IMG/VR virus record: IMGVR_UViG_3300042863_003045
Location: 1-64,000 of that record
Origin: a virus
Strand: one strand, 5' to 3'
DNA length: 64,000 bases
In this document: piece by piece, positions 42,633-51,780 of the stretch
Numbering within the stretch: position 1 is the first letter of the stretch
How the letters are laid out: each line of letters begins with the position of its first letter
Made by a program: the position numbers and the translations under genes
The notes under the pieces: model-generated
What the model saw: the letters and a program-made list of their open reading frames with translations, nothing else
Told to the model about the DNA's origin: nothing
Databases searched by the model: none

Positions 42633-45600
42633 TTATTCCAATTTGTTTAATTTTGAAAATTTAACATCTATCTTTGAATAATCTACTGCATAATATCCAT
42701 TTTTATCATCCACAAGAGCTGATTCAAATTCTGTTCCTATAAGTTCTTGTGCAATAACACCCACATAAATCTGATGTGAATTGAATTTGTATGTGAACTC
42801 ATATATGTTTATTCCAAGAGGAGAAGTTCCTATTTTTCTTATAATGTTTTTAAGTCTTCTATCAGAAGAAGATACTTGTATATTCCTTTCATTTGTTGAG
42901 TTGTCCATTAAATAATTCCTAAGATCACCACTTACAACACTTGAAATACTTGATAAAATACCCGTCATATTATCCATTTTTTTACCAAGTTTCTGCAGCT
43001 CAACTATATTAGGATCAGATTTAGAAGTTCCACCAGATGTTTTTACTGTACTTTTTTCACTTGTTGATTTTTTCTGATCTTCAAAATCCTTTATTAATTC
43101 AGCAAATACACCACCCTTTTCTTCTATCCTGGTAAGAACATCTTCCAACATATCAGGATCCATAAGTGATAGCATAATCATATTACTCGACATTCCCTTT
43201 ACCAATGAAAGTTTCTCAACATCCAATCCTTGAATAGAATTAGAAAATTTATTCATAGTAGATCCTAATTTATCAAAGGCAATTGCCAACATTGTTATAT
43301 TTGAGACAGCTTGTTCTAATGGAGTTTTTCCACCGAAAAAAGATGAAATACTCCCCATTATTCCACCAGAACCCAATCCACTGAAATTAAGTAATGAAAT
43401 TATATCTTGAAATTTCTGAAGCGCATAAATAGTTCCATCAATCCATTCTGGTTTTGGATATTTAGTATAATCCCCTTTCGATATTTCTAATGATATCTCA
43501 TTTATGGATTCACCAATTGATTTTAAAGTGCTCTTTATTTTTCTAGGACTTATAGACTTACCCGAAAGTAATTCAAAAACTGGAACAAAAGCTTGTATCG
43601 ATCCTGAAACCCCTCTTACCCATTCTTCTGGTGGTGGATTTAAAAAGCTAGCATTTGATTTTGAGAAAATATTGGCAGATTCTATAAGACCTTCTGTTAT
43701 CATAAGTATAGCACCTTTCATATCACCCACGGATGGTCCAGAACTAAATATTCCAGAACTTTTTGCGAGTACCTCAAAAACAGGAGTAAATGCACTTAAA
43801 GCACCACCAACTCCTCTCACCCAAGATTCTGTCGGACCTCCACTCCAGATATCACCAACACCTGCAAATTTCTGACCGGAAGTTATTATACCATCTGTGA
43901 TAGTACTTATTGCATCTGAAAATTCTTTAGGTCCAACACCACCGAATAATATTTTATTCGCCATTAACATGCCATAAACTGGAAGAAATGCTCCCAATGC
44001 CAATGATATTCCAGATGACCATTCTTTTGTCGGACCGCCTTTATAATCTCCTGTTGCTAATGTGAATGAAATGTCTGATATAGTTTGAGCAATTCCTTTG
44101 ATAGAAGATATACCTACTTCCAAAGTACCAGAATCAATTCCACCGATAACCATAATACCCATGGAAAAAGCAATTAAACTCATGCCAACGCCAGATGACC
44201 ATTCTTTTGTCGGACCACCTTTATAATCTCCGGTTGCCAATGTGAATGAAATATCTGATATAGTTTGAGCAATTCCTTTGATAGAAGATATTCCTGATTC
44301 TAAATCATCAGAATCTATTCCACCGATAACCATAATGCCCATGGAAAAAGCAATTAAACTCATGCCAACTCCAGATGACCATTCTAAACCAGGATACTTT
44401 GTGTAATCACCACTTGATATCATCTTATCAACAATTGGTATAGCCATAGCTATTGACAGTACGGCTTCTATACCAGCATCAATTGGATTCTCTACTAATC
44501 CAAGACTAAATGTACTTGCTATACCTCCTACTGAATTCACAACACCAAGTAAAACAACTGCTGCTCCAAAAAGAATCAAAGATGTTCCAACTCCTTTAGC
44601 CCAATCTAAACCAGGATACTTAGTATAATCACCACCTGATAATATCTTATCTACTGCAACTATTGTTCCAGCGATTCCCACAATTGCTAAAGCACCAGCT
44701 GCTAAAACTACCGCACCAGCACCAGTTGATACTATTAAACCAAGTACAAGTGCTGCCATTCCAAATCCAACTAAAGAAAGTCCAACTCCTAAAGCCCACG
44801 AAAGATTAGGATAAGTAGAATAATCACCTAATGATAGAATTCTAGATGTTAACATAATAACGGTTGCAATAACTGCAATAGAAATTCCACCTTTTATGAA
44901 ATCACCAGGACTTCCAAGTTTACTCATAGAAAAACTCAAAAGTCCAAACGCAAGTATAGATAGTCCAGTGGACATTCCCCACATTAAATCAGGAAACTTT
45001 TCATAACTACCTAAAGATAAAATCAATGAAGCTAACATTATTGTTGATGCTAAAATTAATATTGATTTACCACCCTTTATGAACTCATTTACATCACCCA
45101 TCTTATTCACCGCTTTTACAGCCAAAGCTAGTACTACAACAGAAAGTGATATTGATGCAGATAATAAAAGAAATTTAAAAATACTTGAAATTTCAACTGG
45201 TGCCATACCCATCAAAATCCAAGAAGCGAGAGTAACTGCAGCGGTAAGTGCGAGTATAACAATAGTTCCTTTTTCAATATCCACATAATTTACATCCTTT
45301 ATACCAGATAATAAGGGTTTTACAGCATAAGAAAGAACTACGAATGTTGCAGATATAAGAATTGCTGTTAGTGCCTGAAATAATCCTATCGGAACAATCG
45401 CTTGAAAATACCAAGAAGCTCCTACGATGGCTAGTGATAATGCAATAAGAACTATTGGGATAGCTGCAGCAGCTATCGCCGCAGTTGCAGGATCAATTCC
45501 TTTAAAAGATTCTATCAATTTCCCTATTCCATAAGCCATAACTCCAAAAGCAGCTGCTATCAGAATGGCGGTTAGTGCTTGGAATAATCCTATTGGAACA

Positions 45601-46349
45601 ACTGCTTGTAAAATAACTGATGACGCGACGATGGCGATGGATGTTGCTATAAGAACAATAGGAAGTAAGAATGAACCTTGTATAGCAACAGCAGGATCAA
45701 TTTTTCCAAGAGCATTTAATAAAAATCCAAGACCAACTGCGGCTGCGCCAAATGCAGCAGCAATAAATACAACAGTTATAAGTTGAAAAAGACCTACTGG
45801 AACAACACCAGCAAGTATTCTTGATGACACCATTATAGCAAAAGACATCGCCACAAGAGCAACAGTCGCGCCAACAATTTTACCTGCATCAATTCCCTCT
45901 ACTTTTGAAATTCTTGCAAAAGCCTCTGCCATTAGCGGTAGAGCAAATGCAATTGCAAGTACAGAAAGAAAATCGACACTTCCAATAAGTTTAAAAGCCA
46001 ACCCAATCGCTAAAATAGCACCTGCAATCAATCCAATGACAGCAACCCCATCTTTTATCATTTGTTTGGTCTTACCACCACCAGCTTCTTCAAAAACCTT
46101 ACTTTCGCCGGATGTTTGTTGTTTTTGTAATTTTATTATAGTTTCTTGATTATCTAAAATCTTTTTAGTATCTTCTTTTATAGATTTTATTCCTTCATTT
46201 ATCTCTACTAATTGTTTTGAAAAATCCCCTGATTGTAATGAGTTTCCTACATCAGATTTTACAGGCGATTTTGATTTATCAAGAGATTCACTTAACTGTT
46301 CAAGTGCAATAGAAATATTATTAAGAGCATCAAGTAGCTTTTGGTCCAT
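42633..46349 (-). CDS. Tape-measure-like hydrophobic repeat protein with S74 chaperone tail
   Basis: 1238 residues. Residues 1-75 are coiled coil; then over a dozen hydrophobic segments alternate with repeats of GDYTKYPGLEWSSGVGMSLI type (roughly residues 90-980). The C terminus after residue 1150 carries SSDRRLKNIIRKIGTSPLGI and HQIYVGVIAQELIGTEFESA, the intramolecular chaperone (peptidase S74) pattern with the Ser-Lys dyad in SDRRLK. Tape measures are long and membrane-active, but S74 domains normally trim fibres and spikes. Either a tape measure with unusual tail or a membrane-seeking fibre. Confidence 0.6.
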   Translation of the reverse strand: MDQKLLDALNNISIALEQLSESLDKSKSPVKSDVGNSLQSGDFSKQLVEINEGIKSIKEDTKKILDNQETIIKLQKQQTSGESKVFEEAGGGKTKQMIKDGVAVIGLIAGAILAIGLAFKLIGSVDFLSVLAIAFALPLMAEAFARISKVEGIDAGKIVGATVALVAMSFAIMVSSRILAGVVPVGLFQLITVVFIAAAFGAAAVGLGFLLNALGKIDPAVAIQGSFLLPIVLIATSIAIVASSVILQAVVPIGLFQALTAILIAAAFGVMAYGIGKLIESFKGIDPATAAIAAAAIPIVLIALSLAIVGASWYFQAIVPIGLFQALTAILISATFVVLSYAVKPLLSGIKDVNYVDIEKGTIVILALTAAVTLASWILMGMAPVEISSIFKFLLLSASISLSVVVLALAVKAVNKMGDVNEFIKGGKSILILASTIMLASLILSLGSYEKFPDLMWGMSTGLSILAFGLLSFSMSKLGSPGDFIKGGISIAVIATVIMLTSRILSLGDYSTYPNLSWALGVGLSLVGFGMAALVLGLIVSTGAGAVVLAAGALAIVGIAGTIVAVDKILSGGDYTKYPGLDWAKGVGTSLILFGAAVVLLGVVNSVGGIASTFSLGLVENPIDAGIEAVLSIAMAIPIVDKMISSGDYTKYPGLEWSSGVGMSLIAFSMGIMVIGGIDSDDLESGISSIKGIAQTISDISFTLATGDYKGGPTKEWSSGVGMSLIAFSMGIMVIGGIDSGTLEVGISSIKGIAQTISDISFTLATGDYKGGPTKEWSSGISLALGAFLPVYGMLMANKILFGGVGPKEFSDAISTITDGIITSGQKFAGVGDIWSGGPTESWVRGVGGALSAFTPVFEVLAKSSGIFSSGPSVGDMKGAILMITEGLIESANIFSKSNASFLNPPPEEWVRGVSGSIQAFVPVFELLSGKSISPRKIKSTLKSIGESINEISLEISKGDYTKYPKPEWIDGTIYALQKFQDIISLLNFSGLGSGGIMGSISSFFGGKTPLEQAVSNITMLAIAFDKLGSTMNKFSNSIQGLDVEKLSLVKGMSSNMIMLSLMDPDMLEDVLTRIEEKGGVFAELIKDFEDQKKSTSEKSTVKTSGGTSKSDPNIVELQKLGKKMDNMTGILSSISSVVSGDLRNYLMDNSTNERNIQVSSSDRRLKNIIRKIGTSPLGINIYEFTYKFNSHQIYVGVIAQELIGTEFESALVDDKNGYYAVDYSKIDVKFSKLNKLE
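44011..44370 (-). repeat. 180-bp tandem duplication inside the tape-measure-like gene
   Basis: Two copies (44011-44190, 44191-44370) differ at only a few positions, mainly synonymous or conservative. They encode two almost identical 60-residue units. Recent in-frame duplication. Confidence 0.85.
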
Positions 46350-46429
46350 ATCTAACTTTTATTTATAAAGTATATATAAAATATATTCTATTCTTTAATA
46401 TATACTATATGAAAAAACAAGTCAATGTC

Positions 46430-46888
46430 ATGAACTTTAAAAAATTCCTTTCCTATTTCAGTTTGAAAGAATCTTATTTCAAAGATTCTAAACTTAATTC
46501 AATACTTGATAAGATGAACAAAGGTGTATCAATAACTAGTCGTGAGCAGAATTTTCTCGACAACTATGATAACATCATAGATGATGAATTTAAAGATGTA
46601 AAGATGCTTACAGCAAATTCAACATTCAATCAAATTATAACACTTTTAGAAAGAAATAAAAAAATAATATGCAACATTTCTGATAGAAATGGCACAATTG
46701 GACTTCCCATAAAGAAGATTGAAAAGAATTATGAAAACGAAAAGATCATAATAGAAGTTTCCGGTGGTGAAAAATTAGAACTAAAAGATAATTTCTTTTA
46801 TGAGATAAATTATAACTTTGATAAAGACAATTACTCACTAGAAACATCAGATGAATTCTTTGAAAAAATACCAGTTAAGAATGATTAA
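46430..46888 (+). CDS. Tagged small protein
   Basis: I prefer the ATG at 46430 (MNFKKFLSYFSLKESYFKDS), giving 152 residues and a tag-like start; the one at 46409 adds seven residues and sits near TTTAATATATA. Residues 20-45 (LNSILDKMNKGVSITSREQN, FLDNYD) resemble the DKIsxxGxxSLTxEExxFL helix pair also seen at the end of the 26360 gene. The rest is a beta domain. Its stop overlaps the next start. Confidence 0.55.
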   Translation: MNFKKFLSYFSLKESYFKDSKLNSILDKMNKGVSITSREQNFLDNYDNIIDDEFKDVKMLTANSTFNQIITLLERNKKIICNISDRNGTIGLPIKKIEKNYENEKIIIEVSGGEKLELKDNFFYEINYNFDKDNYSLETSDEFFEKIPVKND

Positions 46889-47144
46889 AAGATTTAAGGA
46901 ATTCAATGAATCAATTTCAGGAACAGAATTTGTTGGATCATTTGGTCCAAATTATGGGGATACTCAAGTTAAAAACAAAACCATAAGTTCAAATGATACA
47001 TCAGTCATATATTCTGATCTAACTGGTGAAATATACACCCACGATGATTATAACTCAATCTATCAGGAATATTTGAAAATAGGAGGAGAACCTCTTCACG
47101 GATTTAATTTAGAGAATTTAAATAGAGTTATTTCATTTTTATAA
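46881..47144 (+). CDS. Tagged small protein
   Basis: 87 residues from the ATG at 46881 (MIKRFKEFNESISGTEFVGS), overlapping the upstream stop as ATGATTAA. The alternative ATG at 46851 is deep inside the previous gene. The tag is of the FNES type. The remainder (YSDLTGEIYTHDDYNSIYQE) is unassigned. Overlaps the convergent fibre-like gene by 6 nt. Confidence 0.55.
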   Translation: MIKRFKEFNESISGTEFVGSFGPNYGDTQVKNKTISSNDTSVIYSDLTGEIYTHDDYNSIYQEYLKIGGEPLHGFNLENLNRVISFL

Positions 47145-49991
47145 TTCGCCATATGTTATTGTTTGCCAATATACTTCTCCTGTAAAAGAAGACATAGTGT
47201 TAGAATTTATAACAAATTGTGTATTTGCTTTAGAATCTACACTCCATGACAAAGCGTCTTCGCCTGAAATGTTTATTGAATAGCTATTATTTGGATAAGG
47301 GCTTGTAAAAATAACAGAAAAAGTTCCACTGGAAAAGGAAGCTCCATTAACTACACCTGATTTTATTATATTATTTCTTGTTAATGTTGATCTTTCATGT
47401 ATCTGTGAGAATGTTCCAAAATTTGTTACATTATCTACAATATAAGGAACATATACTGTGACTATGCCTCCATTAACTGTATTTCCACTTAATCCAATTG
47501 TCAACATAGATGGTTCCGATAATCTTATTGTACCAACTCTAGAACGGCTTTTAATTATTTTAGAAGAATTTATTTCAGTAACATTTGTATAGGGTATTAT
47601 AACTTCTCTAGAATCTGATAAACCAAATTCAGATAAAGACGGTGTTATTGATATTGGTGATGTTCCTGAAAGAGATCCACCAGAAGAAGACGATTGCACA
47701 GTACTTAATCCAACTGAAATAAAAGATGTCCCAGTTGTTGATATTGCGTTTTCTGTCATTATAAAAGCATCTTCCACAAATATTACAGATCCACTTGGAA
47801 ACACAGAAGATCCACCGACACCTGGAGAACTTATAGAACTCACTGAGAAATCATTACCTTGCTTCATATATCTTTTTGTATCAACAAAATCATGTCCGAG
47901 TGATGTTGAAGTTGTTATAAAATCATCCTCTAATCTATTTAATATCTCTCTTGTAACAAGATAATTATTAAAATTATCACTCCATCTAAAACTTAATTTT
48001 TGAGGAGGAATTCTACCAGGACCATACTCCAATAACCTTGTCCCATAGGAAACAGACCAAGTTCCTGATGTATGTACTCTAAGCGTGTCTGATAAAATGA
48101 ATTCAAAGTCTCTATTTATCCCACTTACAGATAGATTAGGATCAAGAGTAACAACAATATCCCCTGTTGGTGTTGCAAACGAATTGTTGCCAAAAAAATA
48201 GACCGTTGATGATGTTTCTCCCGCTATCAAAGTATATGATGTGGTTTGCGCCCAATTTCTTCTCAGTGTTGTTTCATTTAACGCTACATTATCCCTATAC
48301 CTTAATATATTTGTTGAATCATCCCACACAACAACTTTATCAATTGAATTATCATTTTCTAATATTCCAACTTTTGGCATTCCAGTCATTCCTATACTGA
48401 AATAATCATTTCCATAATAATCCGAAACATTAAATAATGTATTTGATGGTGTCTTACCAATTGATACTGATGGAAATCTAAATCCACCATCTATATCACC
48501 ATTTACATAAAGAACACGCCCCTCATCATTTCTTAGATCCATTAAAGTATGTGTATCCGAAATTCCACTATCAATAACAAATCTTGCCCAATTAGGATCA
48601 CCTAATGACAAATCTTGCTCTGATTCAATTCCATCAATCAATATACCAGATCCATTTATATGTAATTTCTTCAAAGGATCCGCAACCGATATGCCTAAAT
48701 ATCTGTCAAAAGTAGTAGATGATGTAGATGAAGGATAAGAACTTGATGTAGAATAAACTAAATCATCTGATTCAGTTACAACTCTCGCAGTAGCACCAAG
48801 AATCGGAATATACTTTAACTCACTCTCAAAAAGAATTCTACCTTCTTTACCATACTTTATCTCAGATATATCTATTTTTGTATTATCATCTGCAACTGTC
48901 AATAAATCATATATCTCAATATTGCCAACATTATTTATTGTTGAACCAGACGCAGCAATCAAAGCACCATTCGTTACAACAACTTTACCAGCAGTTCCAA
49001 TATCCAAAGTTCCACGAACCTCTAAATCACCATATATGTAATATAACTCATTATCCGGCACAGTAATTGTTTCAACTGACTCAATTATGTATTTTGGTCT
49101 TCCCTCAGGTAAAGTAGGGAAAACACTATTTATCTCTATTTCAGTTCCAGGACCATATGAAAAAGATATTCCAGTTCCAGCAATCAAATTTGCTGATATA
49201 ATTCTTTCTCCTAAACCACCAGTTGATATTGTTATTCCAGTTGCTCCAATTATCTCTGTTAATAATTCAATCTGTTGCAAAGTTCCAAAACTGAAAGTAG
49301 CAACCGAACCAGATCCTGTTAATTGACCATTCAAAATAGTTATATTTCCCCAAGAATCAATTCCACCATCAACATTAAGATCACCATAGATAAGATACTG
49401 AGAACCAGTACTTACACTTAGAGTAAGTCCTAAAGGCACATCATATCTAAGAGTCCAAGGCTCTTTTACAAACTCATATTTCGTCCATACTCCTTGTATA
49501 AATGAAAATATAGCATCAGTATCATCATCAACTCTTATCGTAGTACCTTCAGTTGGTATAGTTGGGTTCCAGTTTGAACCATCCCACTCAACAATATAAT
49601 CATCAAGACCCGACCAAAGACCTGATCCAGAACTAACTAAGTATCTATCACCAATAGTAGGCGATCCTGGAGGTGTTCCACTTATAGATATAACCGAATC
49701 TAACCATTCAGTAGTTGTTGGGACACCAGATATATTTATAATATCCCAGTTTAAGTTATCCGAAATATCAGGTGAACTTATTTGTTTTAATTGATAAAAA
49801 TCATCATCATTTATAATATAAACCAACATTCCGAATTGTCTTCTATCAGTTGTTATAAGATCTCTATCAGATAGAGTTTGCACTGAATGCAATCCACCTA
49901 AGATCTCATTGGATAAAGCAGTCGCAATTGTCATGCCAGGCGAAAGTGGCCTTATAGGTGATGAAATTAATGTTCCTTGATTTAATGGCAT
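47139..49991 (-). CDS. Tail-fibre-like virion protein
   Basis: 950 residues. Around residues 100-170 PGSPTIGDRYLVSSGSGLWS, then YIVEWDGSNWNPTIPTEGTT and the closing F-I-Q-G-V-W match the DUF2793-type module of phage fibres. The rest is Gly/Ser/Thr-rich beta sequence with repeated strand-turn units (YIYGDLEVRGTLDIG, LIYGDLNVDGGIDSWG). No S74 tail and no membrane span. It lies upstream of the S74-bearing gene on the same strand. Probably a fibre or decoration protein that meets the host surface. Confidence 0.7.
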   Translation of the reverse strand: MPLNQGTLISSPIRPLSPGMTIATALSNEILGGLHSVQTLSDRDLITTDRRQFGMLVYIINDDDFYQLKQISSPDISDNLNWDIINISGVPTTTEWLDSVISISGTPPGSPTIGDRYLVSSGSGLWSGLDDYIVEWDGSNWNPTIPTEGTTIRVDDDTDAIFSFIQGVWTKYEFVKEPWTLRYDVPLGLTLSVSTGSQYLIYGDLNVDGGIDSWGNITILNGQLTGSGSVATFSFGTLQQIELLTEIIGATGITISTGGLGERIISANLIAGTGISFSYGPGTEIEINSVFPTLPEGRPKYIIESVETITVPDNELYYIYGDLEVRGTLDIGTAGKVVVTNGALIAASGSTINNVGNIEIYDLLTVADDNTKIDISEIKYGKEGRILFESELKYIPILGATARVVTESDDLVYSTSSSYPSSTSSTTFDRYLGISVADPLKKLHINGSGILIDGIESEQDLSLGDPNWARFVIDSGISDTHTLMDLRNDEGRVLYVNGDIDGGFRFPSVSIGKTPSNTLFNVSDYYGNDYFSIGMTGMPKVGILENDNSIDKVVVWDDSTNILRYRDNVALNETTLRRNWAQTTSYTLIAGETSSTVYFFGNNSFATPTGDIVVTLDPNLSVSGINRDFEFILSDTLRVHTSGTWSVSYGTRLLEYGPGRIPPQKLSFRWSDNFNNYLVTREILNRLEDDFITTSTSLGHDFVDTKRYMKQGNDFSVSSISSPGVGGSSVFPSGSVIFVEDAFIMTENAISTTGTSFISVGLSTVQSSSSGGSLSGTSPISITPSLSEFGLSDSREVIIPYTNVTEINSSKIIKSRSRVGTIRLSEPSMLTIGLSGNTVNGGIVTVYVPYIVDNVTNFGTFSQIHERSTLTRNNIIKSGVVNGASFSSGTFSVIFTSPYPNNSYSINISGEDALSWSVDSKANTQFVINSNTMSSFTGEVYWQTITYGEL

Positions 49992-50053
49992 AATTTTAAA
50001 TTAATTTTCTTATATATTAAATTTTTATATTCTTTAAATTATCATAAATTAAC

Positions 50054-51655
50054 TCAGATATTTATAAATGATTTCAAATTATTCCAAAGCAATTCCCAAA
50101 TAATATTATCTTGATCATATTTAATTCTAATTAGATTAATAAAATTTTCCTCACAATAATTATTTTTTATTTCATCATTTATTTTATATTTTTCAAAAGC
50201 TTCAACTCCACCAAAAAAAGAAATTGGTTGAAAGTGTTGAATACCATCAAATTCTATACAGGTTCGTAAACTTTCGATATAAAAATCGAACTTAAGGTAA
50301 GATTTATTACGACATTCTGGAAAAATATGCTCTCTTATATAAGAGATTTTATATTTTTCAAGAAATTTACTTATTTCTCTCTCACCCTTCGAATCACTAC
50401 ACATTCTACAACCACTTCCGCTTAGATGTGATCCCGGCAATTGATGAAAGTGTCCGTGTAGTGGACACTTTATAGTTATTTTTGCCAAACTATTCACATA
50501 AAATGATTTTTCATAATTATATTTATTATTATGTATTTTATTTGATTGTTCAATAAATTCTTCTAAAGTTAGTGAATTTCTTAACTCAGGTGCATATATC
50601 AAATGGTTATGTGGTAATTGCTCATATATTTTATTATTGTAAATGATTTTAATAGGAAATTTGCATGAAATAAAATTGGATAATGAATAATCATATTTAT
50701 CTCCCCATTTTCTTTTCGATTTAATTAAGAAAATTTCTTGATTTAAGAAACCTTCTACTGGATATTTTAAATGTGATTTTGGTAATTGTTCATAGACTAT
50801 ACCATCATGAAGTATTTTCACTTTAGTTTTTGAATTTTTGTATTCAGTTAAAGAATAATCATATTTATCTCCCCATTTTAATTTTGCATCCATTATAAAT
50901 TCCTCCGTGCTATATTTCGGTATGTATATTCTGTCTCTATATTTATCACCACATTTTTTACAACCCATTCCTCTTAAATGTGAGTTAGCAACTTGGAGAA
51001 ATTCACCATGTTCTATACAGATAATAATAACTTTCTCATTAGAATAAGTATAATTTGTTTTTGAGTAATCATACTTTGAGTTATGAATTTTATTTGACCT
51101 TCTAATGAACTCAAGAGTATCTACTTTGTCTTTTTTTCTTTCTGGTGCATATATCAAGTGATTCGATGGAGTTTGTTCATAAACTATACCATTGAATATA
51201 ATTTCAACCTTCTCATTACAATTTTTAAATTTAACGAGTGAATAATCATACTTATCTTTCCATTTATCTTTAGATTTTTTTATAAAATACTCTAAATTCA
51301 TATTTGATTCAACAGATTGTCCTTGAAGGTGTGATGAAGAAGTTTGTTCAAAAACAATATCATCATAAATTATTTTTATTTTTTTATGAGCACCTTCATA
51401 TTTAACCAATGAGTAATCATATTTATCTCCCCAAATACTATATGCTTCTTTTAAAAAATTTTCTGTTGTCTTAATGGGAGTGTTTTTCTCAGGACACCTA
51501 CCCATTAGATGTTTTACCACACGCTGCTTATATAGTATATCATCAAATACAACATCAATTATATCATTTGATTTTATAATATCATTCAAATTTAAATAAG
51601 AGTATTTAAATCCATGCGTATTTCTTGCTTTTTGGAGGAAATCATATTTATTCAT
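50054..51655 (-). CDS. Homing-type endonuclease with seven DUF723-like repeats
   Basis: 533 residues. Seven repeats of about 60 residues of the form WGDKYDYSLVKYxN...KIKIIYDDIVYEQxPxxHL; only two (IICIEHGEF...GCKKC and IKCPLHGHF...GCRMC) keep the Cys/His zinc ligands. The C terminus has YLKFDFYIESLRTCIEFDGI QHF, the Vsr-like core also present at 10266. An AAAGGGGGG box and TATATATAATT lie upstream, divergent from the uvsX promoter. The expansion of degenerate repeats may broaden or lengthen DNA contacts. Confidence 0.75.
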   Translation of the reverse strand: MNKYDFLQKARNTHGFKYSYLNLNDIIKSNDIIDVVFDDILYKQRVVKHLMGRCPEKNTPIKTTENFLKEAYSIWGDKYDYSLVKYEGAHKKIKIIYDDIVFEQTSSSHLQGQSVESNMNLEYFIKKSKDKWKDKYDYSLVKFKNCNEKVEIIFNGIVYEQTPSNHLIYAPERKKDKVDTLEFIRRSNKIHNSKYDYSKTNYTYSNEKVIIICIEHGEFLQVANSHLRGMGCKKCGDKYRDRIYIPKYSTEEFIMDAKLKWGDKYDYSLTEYKNSKTKVKILHDGIVYEQLPKSHLKYPVEGFLNQEIFLIKSKRKWGDKYDYSLSNFISCKFPIKIIYNNKIYEQLPHNHLIYAPELRNSLTLEEFIEQSNKIHNNKYNYEKSFYVNSLAKITIKCPLHGHFHQLPGSHLSGSGCRMCSDSKGEREISKFLEKYKISYIREHIFPECRNKSYLKFDFYIESLRTCIEFDGIQHFQPISFFGGVEAFEKYKINDEIKNNYCEENFINLIRIKYDQDNIIWELLWNNLKSFINI

Positions 51656-51660
51656 TAATT

Positions 51661-51689
51661 ATATATAAAATTATTTCTTCCCCCCTTTG
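51661..51689 (-). promoter_or_regulatory. G-run plus TATATA element for the 50054 gene
   Basis: On the minus strand AAAGGGGGG is followed after 12 nt by TATATATAATT, about 8 nt before the ATG at 51655. It mirrors the plus-strand element before uvsX. Confidence 0.5.
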
Positions 51690-51732
51690 ATTCTTTATTG
51701 TAAAAAAATATTTCATAATCACATAAAAAATC

Positions 51733-51760
51733 AAAAGGGGGAAATATTTATTAATATATA
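51733..51760 (+). promoter_or_regulatory. G-run plus TATATA element for uvsX
   Basis: AAAAGGGGGAAATATTTATT leads into AATATATAC, 20 nt before the uvsX ATG. The G run ends 13 nt before TATATA. Confidence 0.5.
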
Positions 51761-51780
51761 CTTAAAAAATAATAAATAAA

